64,000 nt of DNA from contig OX621174.1 in NCBI GenBank assembly GCA_951640195.1, forward strand, positions 806,001-870,000. Reading direction: 5' to 3'. The notes beneath the pieces are model-generated. The model was not told the origin of the DNA. It saw only the letters and a program-made list of their open reading frames with translations, and made no database searches. The number at the start of each line of letters is the position of its first letter. The stretch's first letter is position 1. Source of the stretch: Porpolomopsis calyptriformis (Eukaryota > Basidiomycota > Agaricomycetes > Agaricales > Hygrophoraceae). A program made the translations under genes and the position numbers. Shown in pieces: positions 1 to 9,259 of the stretch.

Positions 1-311
1 CGTTCCGACATAATCAGTTGTGGGGATACCGCCAATCTCCATAGCCATCATATAATATGGCGGCGTGCCAAACGAGACACCGTCATTGTGGAGGGAGGTT
101 ACCACAAGACTGACGTCCTGGCATTCTGAAAGAGAGGTAGACACAAACTGAAAAGTGTTTGGGTGCGTGAGAGTGACAGCAATACAAATAATGAAGGAAA
201 CCGTACGTTGTCTCCAAACTTCCACACGAAAGCATTCTTTTGAGCGTTACAAGATGAAAGGAATGACAGTTGAAAAAGGAAGACTAAAGTGAAGTTGAAT
301 GTGGGGAACAT
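1..311 (-). CDS. Secreted single-pass membrane protein, partial (left copy)
   Basis: This is the 5' part of a gene that continues past the left window edge. Predicted exons are 207-311 and <1-147, with the intron at 148-206. The protein begins with a clear signal peptide (MFPTFNF start, hydrophobic core, cleavage expected near CNAQ). It then matches the complete gene at 5639-7147 exon for exon, with only scattered substitutions and the same intron position. The transmembrane segment and cytoplasmic tail lie outside the window, so I cannot tell whether this copy is intact. It lies head to head with PRE4, the same arrangement as in the right-hand copy. The function is unknown. The family resembles signal-peptide/one-helix proteins that are common in mushroom genomes. 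Confidence 0.7.
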
Positions 312-557
312 CTTTTGAAGACGTTTGAAGGAACGAGACTCCATAGACCAGCTCTGGCGAAGAAAGAACATGGTTTCAGGACGCCTGGCAAGGCGCACTC
401 TACGTAAGGGAGGGTCAAATGAGAGGTAGGTTGGTGAGGTAACCGGCGTACGCACCTGGTCAAACCTGGACGAGGGCGTTTGAGTAATGAAGGGGAAAGA
501 AGAGAACCTACATGGCAAGTTCTCTGCCACAATGGTTGTGTTGCAACCGACCTGGAT

Positions 558-840
558 CATATCACCGCGATCAGCCGAAGTGGCAGATACAGTACATTAA
601 TCAACCGAGGCCAACAATCGGGTTCAATTAATGGGGATATCGTTCCGAACGGCTACAAGTCGTCAGGCACTCGAGGCATCGACCTTGGATTTGTTGTGGA
701 ACTTATGTCTAAAGTTGCTGCTTGCTGACATACTGCTTGCTGACATAAGACTATTTTACTCACCGTATGATGATCATTAAACAAGTCTTAGAGCCTTGTT
801 CTCCCAACTGATGCACATTGCATGCACACATCGTTTCCAG
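558..840. other. Left-arm-specific segment in the divergent promoter
   Basis: This segment lies between the membrane-protein gene and PRE4 and has no counterpart in the right arm. It contains a short direct duplication of the string tgctgcttgctgacata-like sequence near 715-747. I see no convincing gene here. It may be promoter sequence lost from the pseudogene copy or a later insertion. Confidence 0.45.
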
Positions 841-997
841 AACGACATCAAGTTCGAAAAGATGAAACAGATTCTCACGACCACGCAGTTGGATGAGCAG
901 CGTGGATCCAGCGGTATTTGTACCACGTGATATCCCGATGGTTAACTATCACGTGACAAACACCTCCCGTTTGTTATGTAAGCAAGCTTGCGCGTTC

Positions 998-2001
998 ATG
1001 GATCACTTCAAGCGAAACGATTCATACGACCTTTATGGCATTCATCCTGGTGCACACATGTCTGTTGGCACCAAAGGCGTAATATCAGCTGGTGTACAAC
1101 ATACCCAGTAAGTTCTTCATACTCTTGTGTTATTTCGTCGATAAGTTGTGGGCTTTAGAGAACCCATCGTGACCGGCACGAGTGTGTTGGGTATCAAGTA
1201 CAAGGACGGTATTATGATGGCCACTGATACTCTAGGTCTGTGAAAGCTCTTTGCGACCGCAGCCTTCTAAGAATGCTATCATTCGACAGCCTCGTATGGT
1301 TCTCTTGCCCGATTCAAGAATGTCCAGCGTCTCCATGCTGTTGGCGATAATACCGTCATCGGCGCCGGAGGGGACATGTCGGATTTTCAATACATACAAT
1401 CCTTTTTAGAGCAACTTATAATCGACGAGTCTACTGCACAAGATGGCCACAGTCTTGGCCCGGCTGAGATACACGAATATCTTGCCCGGGTGATGTATAA
1501 CCGCCGCTCGAAAATGAACCCATTGTGGAACTCGCTGATTGTCGGTGGAGTCAAGGATACCAAACGGTGATCACATATCACACTTTATTCACCGCAATCT
1601 CTCATATGACTTTACTCGTTCAGTTTCCTCGCCTACGTAGACCTTCAGGGTACCACGTATACTGCGACGACCCTTGCAACCGGTTATGGCGCCTACATTG
1701 CGCAACCATTACTTCGTAAAGCAGTTGAAGGGCGGGTGAATGATCTATCAGAATTGGAAGCACGACAGATCTTAGAGGAGTGCATGAAGGTGCTTTATTA
1801 CAGGGATGCACGAAGCTTCGATAAAGTGGGTTGCTCCGTGTATTTTTGCATTTGTCTCACCAGCTCAATATTTCCCCGCGTCTCAAGTATCAACTGGCTA
1901 CTATAACGGTTGCAGGCGTGTCGATCTCAGAGCCAATCAGTCTCGAGACGGAATGGTCGTTCGGAGAAGGCATAAGGGGTTATGGAACGCAGGTACAATG
2001 A
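998..2001 (+). CDS. PRE4: 20S proteasome subunit beta type-4 (yeast beta7, Pre4)
   Basis: A non-catalytic beta subunit of the 20S proteasome core. The five exons (998-1107, 1159-1235, 1290-1566, 1624-1825, 1888-2001) join in frame to 259 residues, the usual size. The start at MDHF matches the family N-terminus, and an in-frame ATG at 920 or so would add an unlike leader. Family signatures are [17 protein letters not shown] after exon 1, [24 protein letters not shown], and the conserved end with [18 protein letters not shown]. The expected catalytic threonine is absent, as in all beta7 subunits. A broken inverted copy lies at 4575-5262, so this is the only working copy visible. All four introns are 51-62 nt with GT-AG ends. 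Confidence 0.93.
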
Positions 2002-2639
2002 ATGACGGACGATAGACGAAAATATGTTGATCGGGCGTCGTGCAATGGGTCTAACCTATCTCAGACGGAATGCATGAATGATTTCCCCATTGCCGCCGTT
2101 CCAAGTTGCTAAGATCTTGGATGTTAAGGAGACGAAACATTTATTTGTATGACTCTTGGTTGAGCTGCATGTGGCGGGCGGTTGGCCTCGGCAATTTCCG
2201 AATGATGTCATTAGCTGTGATCCATCACACAGCCATGATCGGTGCTCTTGAAGGAGCGGACGGGTTGTCGTGTAGCCGACAGGTACCATCCGATGACCCT
2301 GTACTCAGCGCTGATTCCCTTTTGTTTTCTAGTGCTTTCAGGTGACCGTGCCTCCTTCCTTTTTCCCTCTATTCTTGTATTCGTGGGTCACTTGAAACGC
2401 AAACTAATTTACCCCGACTTCTCGGTTGACTTCGAGATCGCAACCGTGTCCACTTAAATTTCGTCCAATCCGTTATACTATCGCACGCTCCGTTGATTAA
2501 ATGCGGAACCGAGTTTTTGGCTTCCCCCGTTCCCTCATCTTTTCACTATGCAGTACCTTTCGCTTTCATTCGACGATCTACGTTATGTCGAGATCGAAGT
2601 CAGGCTCAAGCAGGTAGAAGGACATTTGTTGTTCTATAT

Positions 2640-3102
2640 GGAGCCGTCGGTGACCCGCAAACCCACAACTTTACCCTCTATGTCATGCCCACCGACAGGT
2701 ACGTTGTGCCTCTATCGTACAAACCCATTTTTAATCTAGCGGAAAACATAGGTGCCATAGACGCCGGCCGTCTCTACTCAGCCTACTCCGTTGATTTTCA
2801 AACAGGACATGATCATAAAGGCCCATTTTTACGCGCGTTTACGTCCCTCGACGCTAGCCGACTTATAAATCCAACCATTCCTCGTAAAGATTCTGTCCGT
2901 TTAGTATCTAAACACCTAATCATGTCATTTTCCAGATCACGCCCCCATTTTATACCCTCATAACCCCAACTTCCGTTTGCCGCAAGAGGGGATTGAACTC
3001 CCTGGTGGAATTCCTGTCCCACCCTCACCCGATATGAAGGAATTTTTCGGTGGGCAAGATTTCAATTTTATTGTCGATTCCTTATTTAACCTGTCATTGT
3101 AG
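2640..3102 (+). CDS. Unrecognised spliced gene (3' exons)
   Basis: I do not recognise this gene. The last exon, 2936-3102, reads as convincing coding sequence (rich in Pro and acidic/hydrophobic blocks, ending FNLSL-stop). It joins in frame to an upstream open stretch through a GT-AG intron at 2884-2935. The open frame continues upstream through LINPTIP and GHDHKGPFLRAF to about 2740, and other frames suggest more exons back to about 2490, perhaps to 2100. I could not settle the 5' end. It lies in the unique spacer of the inverted duplication, just after PRE4. It could be a decayed gene. Confidence 0.4.
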
Positions 3103-3177
3103 AATCCTTTATCAATCCATCTCTCCCCCCTTGGGGTTATACCCCTCAACTCGGGTCAGACCCCATAAAGGATAAAG

Positions 3178-3747
3178 GTGGATCATAGGAATAGCTCTGA
3201 GCATCGCACAAATTCCACTCACACGATGACTCTTCTCCCAGCAGGTTTACACCCCCACGAGCTATCCCCTGGGTCGCCGTTTGGCGATGGCCAAGTGTCA
3301 CCTTCTGTCCCCAGTTCGTCGTCGCTCTCGAGGTCAAGTTCTCCAAACCAAGTTGGTTCTCCGTCACCAAAATGGATTCCAGATCCTTCAGACCCCCCCT
3401 GTCAACTCCCTGAATCGTCCGTGTCGCAAGGGGATAGGGGCGAAGACAGCGAGGGAAAGGTTTTTCCCTGCGGCGTGTGTCCTCGCCGCCTCAAAAGCCA
3501 ACACACGCTCAAGGCACACATGGAGGCACACAACCACAAACACAAGCGCCCAACTCTCTTCACATGCACCCATGGCTGCTCTGAACAGTTCACCAGACAG
3601 CACGACCGGCTTCGTCATGAGGTCGCGAAGCATGGTAAAGTTTGCGATTGGTTATGTGATGATTGTAAACGTTTTTTCTCCTCCAAAAAGACTCTCGCTC
3701 ACCACAAGTGTCCTATGATGGCTGGAGGCACTCGATGGGTTTATTGA
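3178..3747 (+). CDS. Small C2H2 zinc-finger protein
   Basis: An intronless frame of 189 codons. The first 100 residues are Ser/Pro-rich and probably disordered. Three zinc-finger-like units follow: CGVC...H-x3-H (CPRRLKSQHTLKAHMEAH), a second finger CTHGC...H-x4-H (FTRQHDRLRHEVAKH), and a third CDDC...HHKC, which has an irregular second half. This suggests a DNA-binding transcription factor, although the target is unknown. An internal Met (MTLLPAG) could be the true start. It lies alone in the spacer between the two arms of the inverted duplication. Confidence 0.72.
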   Translation: MDHRNSSEHRTNSTHTMTLLPAGLHPHELSPGSPFGDGQVSPSVPSSSSLSRSSSPNQVGSPSPKWIPDPSDPPCQLPESSVSQGDRGEDSEGKVFPCGVCPRRLKSQHTLKAHMEAHNHKHKRPTLFTCTHGCSEQFTRQHDRLRHEVAKHGKVCDWLCDDCKRFFSSKKTLAHHKCPMMAGGTRWVY

Positions 3748-4574
3748 CCAGTACCTGCGTTAAGACTAGGTATCATTTTTTTTTTCCCGATCTTTCATAA
3801 ATACTGCTACATTCCTTGTAATGTTTCGAGCCGATTGAATATTTATTCTTTTACTAATGCGCCCAAGCGACTTTCAGCGGCAAATCTCCTGCGACGCTCA
3901 AGCTCGAAATCAATCGTGGTGGTCGGACCATCCCCTGTGCCTGCCTGCATTTCTCGTCACTTCGCAAGAGGACTGACGTGTAATTTCCAGTTCGCAATGG
4001 CAACTTGGCACCTCCGCGCGCGTTACCATCCGCATATGGTATATCGAACTTAAACATCCGCCGTTCAATAAGATACCGGCCTACTTTCCCCAGCGATATC
4101 TTCCCACCGCTCAAGACTTGGATCCTACGAGTGCCTTCTCCGTCAACGTTTCCCACAAAAAAGATATGTAAGGTGCACATGAGCGTAGGATTGATGGTGG
4201 CGTTTCTCAATCGAAGATGGGCCGTACGGCGCTCAGATTCCGACCGAAGAAGAGGGAGAGAGGGATGAAACATATGGATAGGACATCACATTGCTACCGC
4301 ATAATTAAGCTTGGGGAATGTTGGGCCAACAGAGATGCTTAATTGTGGCGAAAGTTCTTAGTGGCCCTCCTCGACTGAATTTGAGTCGATCACGATTAAG
4401 AAAAGTCGCGATGAATGCGGAACGATGATTAAGCCTTTGCAGCTTTCTCCCTTGTCACCCAGTGAATTTGAGTAATCCTCCACGCGAATAACACCGCCAG
4501 GAGACTTGCAGTCAGCCCCTTTGCGTCAAGAAATCCAAGGATCGGGGGCGGGATGTTCCGCATCCACGAGGAAC
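3748..4574. other. Spacer without a confident gene
   Basis: Short open frames occur on both strands at 3835-4273. On the plus strand, segments near 3980-4170 look weakly coding (a run reading LPSAYG... then KIPAYFPQRYLPTAQD in shifting frames, with a possible acceptor at about 3990). No complete gene model can be built and I recognise no family. It may be a relic. Confidence 0.35.
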
Positions 4575-5262
4575 AAGGTGAGCAAAAAACACGGAGCAAC
4601 CCACTTTGTCGAAGCTTCGTGCATCCCTGTAATAAAGCACACTCATGCGCTCTTCTAGAATCTGTCGAGCTTCCAATTCTGATGGATCATTCACCGCCCT
4701 TCAACTGCTTTACGAAATAACGGTGGCGTAATGTAGGCGTCATAACTGGTTTCAAGGACCGTTGCAGCATACGTGGTATCCTGAAGGTCTACGTAAGCGA
4801 GGAAACTGAACGAGTAAGATTGTGGTGAATGAACGGTGATGTGTGACCACCAACCATCAGCGAGTTCCACAATGGGTTTAATTTCGAACGGCGGTTACAA
4901 TCACCCGGGAAAGATATTCGTGTATCTCAGCCGGGCGAAGGCTGTGGCCATCTTGTGTAGCGGACTCGTCGATTATAGAAAAGATTGTATGTATTGAAAA
5001 TCCGACATGCGCCGATGACGGTATTATCGCCAACAGCACGGAGACACTGGAAATCCTTGGATCTGTCAATAGAACCATACGACGCTGTCGAAACCCAACA
5101 CACTCGTGCCGATCACGATGAGTTCTCTGAAGTCGACAATTTATCGACGAAACTGCGCAAGAGTGTGAAGAACTTACTGGTTGTGTTATATATTAGTTGA
5201 TATGACATCTTCGGTGCCACGGACGGGTGTGCACCAGAATGAGTTCCCTAAGGTCGTATGAA
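4575..5262 (-). pseudogene. PRE4 pseudogene (inverted copy)
   Basis: This is the reverse-complement relative of the intact PRE4 gene at 998-2001, on the opposite strand. The start codon is changed (ATG to GTG in the MDHF context). The catalytic-fold strand region with [14 protein letters not shown] and the first part of exon 3 is deleted. A deletion after QYIQSF shifts the frame, and the last exon ([11 protein letters not shown] region) is missing beyond 4575. Conserved scraps remain readable: [20 protein letters not shown] and [12 protein letters not shown]. Many independent lesions show it has not been under selection for some time. Confidence 0.9.
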
Positions 5263-5946
5263 TCTTTCCGCTTGAAGTGATCCACAGACATTGCTTACAT
5301 AACGAAATATCTACTAATATCACGTGATGTGCTAATTTTATAGGTAGACCCACGTGATGATATGCTACTGATGTCGTTTCTGGAAACGATGTCCGTACAT
5401 CATTTAGAAGAAAGCTAGGTCGGTTGTAACACAGTCGTTGTGGTTGGGAACTGGCCATGTAAGTTCTCTTCTTTCCCGCCCTTCATTACTCAAACGCCCT
5501 CGTCCAGGTGCGTACGCTGGTTATCTCACCAAGCTCTTATTTAACCCTAGAGTGCGCCTTTCCAGGTGTCCTGAAACCATGTTCTTTATTCGCCAGAGCT
5601 GGTCTATGGAGTCTCGTTCCTTCAAACGTCTTGATAAGATGTTCCCCACATTCAACTTCGCTTTAGTCTTCCTTTTTCAACTGTCATTCCTTTCGCCTTG
5701 TAACGCGCAAAAGAATGCTTTCGTGTGGAAGTTTAGAGACAACGTACGCTTTCCTTATTATTTGTATTGCTTTTCCTCTCACCCACCCAAACACTTTTCA
5801 GTTTTTTTCTACCTCTCTTTCAGAATGCCAAGACGTCAGTCTTGTGGTAACCTCCCTCCACAATGACGGTGTCTCGTTTGGCACGCCGCCATATTATATG
5901 ATGGCTATGGAGATTGGCGGTATCCCCACAACCAATTATGTTGGAA
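4575..5946. repeat. Right arm of the large inverted duplication
   Basis: The reverse complement of 1-1865, shortened by deletions in the PRE4 part and by the missing promoter segment. At 5946 the comparison stops only because the left copy leaves the window. Confidence 0.85.
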
Positions 5947-7147
5947 CGGACCCGACGGCGCTTAATTGGGTAGTCGACCATGTAGCAGGTGAGTTAATAT
6001 TTTTGCAACATGCGCATTGTGCCAATCGTCGACTCATCCATCCAGGAACCACTTTGATGTTGAGTATGGTTGATTCAAATGGTGATGCTGGCGGACTCCC
6101 GCCCTTCCTGTACACAGTGGTTGGTGAGTCATTGCCAACACGCCTTCATGGGCAGTCTTTCATGTACGCACGTCCAGCTGGAAATGACACCTCGTGTCTA
6201 CCCTCTCCACCATCTTCAGAATTTACAGTCACCGCAAATGTCACGGGTACTCTTACCACCTGCCAACCATGGGGATTGACAATAAGTGGAGGTGTACCTC
6301 CATACTCAGTAACGCTAGCGGCTCCGAACTCTTCAATCGTCACAAACCTCTCTCTTGCGCCTTTGGATAATTCATTCACTTATATTGATCGCGCAGATTC
6401 GGGTACTTTACTTGTAGGTGCGGTCAACTCATCTATTCTGCTGCAAAGAATGAATTGTTGATATCGTCTTCCTTCCCTTCATAGCTGCTATCAGTGATAG
6501 GTAAGCACTATTTTGAATTCAAGTGATAATTCCATTGTAATTTCTTTCGTTCTCGCAGCACCGACACCTTTGCCAGAGGAACGCCAAATGTTGAGACAGA
6601 AGGATCCCAAAATTATTCCTGCACTGGCCTGGTTTCATCGAGCGGTAGCACGAGGATGCTTCAATCAGCCGATGCCGCTGCTTCGGCCGCCGCAGCCCGC
6701 GTTCACGCGCGAAAGCGGACAACCACCGAAATTGCGGCATCTCTCACCATCATTCTACTCTTCGTCGTTGCCGGCGCTTCTGCTCTATACTTTTTCCATC
6801 GAAAGAAGAAACAAATAGATAAGATGAATGGACAGGACACGACACCTCGAAGGTTTGAGAAGATTCAAGAACCCATCTCTATGACTCCACCGTTATCTCC
6901 CCCAGGTCGTTTTTCGGCGACACGGGATGCTCAACTGCTGCCGCCATATCGTGAGCGCCCCCACTCCAATCCTAGCGGCTCTCCCCACTGCCCGTCAAAG
7001 TTTCCCTCCGGCCCTTCCCACACCACCAATCGATCAGAATCTGCTGCGGAGCCGGATATTGTGATCCAACATCTAGACGGTGGCGCGGTGCTACAGGAGC
7101 TCCCTCCCCCTTATCCTAACCACTCTACTCAGGGGACCATGGTGTAA
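5639..7147 (+). CDS. Secreted-ectodomain single-pass membrane protein with PY-motif tail
   Basis: Seven exons join in frame: 5639-5743, 5802-5988, 6046-6123, 6178-6417, 6485-6500, 6559-7147, the fifth being a 16-nt microexon. The order is a signal peptide (first ~23 residues, cleavage near CNAQ), a beta-rich extracellular domain with several N-glycosylation sequons and Cys pairs, a small-residue linker, one transmembrane helix (EIAASLTIILLFVVAGASALYFF, here written only as its span near 6728-6793), a basic stop-transfer KKKQ, and a long Pro/Ser-rich cytoplasmic tail. The tail has LPPY and PPPY motifs, the ligand type for WW domains such as those of Rsp5/Nedd4 ligases. This shape is common among uncharacterised mushroom surface proteins. 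The role is unknown. Confidence 0.78.
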
Positions 7148-7691
7148 TTCCCATATATTTTTATCCTTGAATTTATTGCCACTTTCCGTGAATTTGAATA
7201 AGCAACTTGACTTTGAAAATGTGTGATCTAGGCACGTCGCCAGCACATCACATCCATAGCAGGGCGCAACAGCGATCCTTTTTATCTCAGGTATGGCCGC
7301 ACGCCAGCGGAATGCAACATTTGATGGTGATAATGCTGTGGATACTAGCGCTTTACGCCAGCGACTTGTACATACAGCGAGCATTCATGAGAAAAATCCT
7401 TTATAGCAGTGCCTTTGATTCAAAAACGCTCGGAAAAACAGAAGGTTACTGCCAGTATAGATGAAACTGCCGGACGATGTATTCCGAAGTAAAAGTAAAG
7501 AGAGACAAGTTTGAATTCGGCTTAAACCAACTAACACCACCGGTAACAACGCCCAGAAGAGAGCAAAGGAAGGAACGGACAGCGTTTTGGGGGTATAACG
7601 ACTACTCCAAGTGTTTGATTAGAAACGGTGCGTACCAAGATAAAGGGGGGACGACAGGTGTCGAGTTTGTGAGTCGGGACAGGAAGAGAAA
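7148..7691. other. Intergenic region between convergent genes
   Basis: This lies between the stop of the membrane-protein gene and the stop of CDC12, which face each other. Two short plus-strand frames (7207-7464, 7477-7728) show no family resemblance and no splice logic. I see nothing else. Confidence 0.5.
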
Positions 7692-9189
7692 CTATCGCCT
7701 TCCGGAGCCTCGGCCATATCCAACTTGAATGTTGTCCAGTTCAGCTTCAAGTTGCTTGATAGCACTGTGGGCCATCTCCAAATCCTTGTTGAGACGATCA
7801 CGCTCAGCGATGAGCTACAAAGGGAAAGAGGTGATGATCAATAATTGACGTCACGGCGCGAGGAGAAAACGCACATGCTGTTCCCATTGCCTGAACCTGG
7901 CCTCCTCGGTTTTGACTTGCTCCGTGAACCTCTTCCGCAAGAGCTCCTCCTCCTCTTTAAACTTGGGATTATCCAGTTTCTTCACCTTGGGTTCGCCAAA
8001 TTTGCGAGTCTCCATCTGTTGCTGGCGGTAGTTTTCGTAATGTGAGTCCTCCGTCGTCGAAATAAGATCCAGCATGTGGGTGCGAATAAGGAGCGAACGG
8101 AGTTTACGGAAATCACAGTGATTGTCATTTTCCACTGCACAAAAAAGGGTCAGCAACCCGGGCGCAGCAAAGACATAAGGAGATCCGGCACCTTCGGCAA
8201 CACCCCAAAGATATTCGCGACCCTTGACAATCCTACCATCTGCAGTTTGGACGTCCTCGGTTGATCCGATAATGGAGAAAGGCATTGCATCCGCGAGGAT
8301 ACGCGCGTGCTCACTATGGTCGTCATCGGCGTCAATGGGCGGGGTGTATATACGGATATTCTGCGCCCGAATAACCTGACGAATCTGAAGACCCAGGCCA
8401 AAGTCCAGAAAGTGTCAAATATGAAGAAAACACCAGAACGTACCCGTTCCTTGAAGTCAAAGAGACCATCTTGAGTTAATGTGTCGGCCTTGGCTATAAC
8501 TGGAATTAAGTTGACGCGAGTGCCGAGACGCTTCATGATCTCAATGTCAAGAGGTTTCAACCTAGAAGACGATCATCACAGCGTTAATATCTGCCGTCAG
8601 GTTCAACACAAAAAAAGCCCACGTATGTCCAGTTGGCCTGATGAAGTATAGACAAGCATGTACCCTCAGATCCGTCTTGTCCGTCCTTTGCGGCTGTTGC
8701 TCCTGCCGCATGTATGCCTCATGCTGGTCGTCAATAAAGTCGACAATGGGCAACCAAGAGTCACGATTGTTGACATAGTCACCGAACCCGGGGGTATCGA
8801 TGACCGTGAGTTTGACCTTGAATTGTTTCTCTTCTAGCTCGGCCTTGATAATTTCCACCTCCGTCAGCTTGTCGAGCTGCTTGTAATGACGCCGAGAGTA
8901 GTTCTTAGGCGGCGAAAGCTCGGTGGAGAACAGGGTGTTGATGAGCGTCGTCTTGCCAAGACCCGACTCGCCTATTAACATTGAGCACGTGCTTCTTACA
9001 TCGAGGATAATGGACGTACCAACGACCATGATTGTGAAATGTGCGCCCCGCTTGGCGACAATTTTATGCCTCTAGAAAAAGGAAGACGGACGTCGTGAAA
9101 CCGTTAGTTGTAATGAACTTGAGGTGACAAACCTGATTAGGGAGGTTGGCGATACCAATGCCATCACTGGAGGGAACGGGGGCAGCCAT
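7692..9189 (-). CDS. CDC12: Septin, Cdc12 type
   Basis: A GTP-binding septin that assembles into filaments at the division site and hyphal septa. Seven exons (9189-9133, 9071-9020, 8971-8623, 8561-8444, 8384-8192, 8134-7875, 7814-7692) join in frame to 383 residues. Visible features are the N-terminal NLPNQ, polybasic KIVAKRG, P-loop GESGLGKTT, switch DTPGFGD, G4 AKAD, and the septin element around YLWGVAE/VENDNHCDFRKLR. A C-terminal coiled coil follows (FRQWEQHLIAERDRLNKDLE). YMRQEQQP and FRQWEQ are characteristic of Cdc12 rather than Cdc3, Cdc10 or Cdc11. The coiled-coil end is shorter than in yeast. The start MAAPVPSS is directly spliced to the family core. Confidence 0.93.
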
Positions 9190-9259
9190 ATTTGCTCAAC
9201 GACAACGGGAACGACGAAGGCAAAAGAAGAAACGGTAAAAAAAAAAATTGGTTTAAAAT

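Larger units (their letters stand above)
1..1865. repeat. Left arm of a large inverted duplication
   Basis: Positions 1 to about 1865 match the reverse complement of about 4575-5946. The arm carries the 5' part of the membrane-protein gene, the shared promoter region and most of PRE4. About 280 bp (near 558-835) is present only in this arm, either inserted here or lost from the other. Homology continues to the window edge, so the true arm is longer. The unique spacer between the arms is about 2.7 kb. Confidence 0.85.

Noticed and set aside
2056..2345. N-terminal amidase-like gene suggested by an ELHVAGGW string
   Set aside because: Only a few residues resemble the family, the next expected motifs are missing, and stops interrupt all frames.
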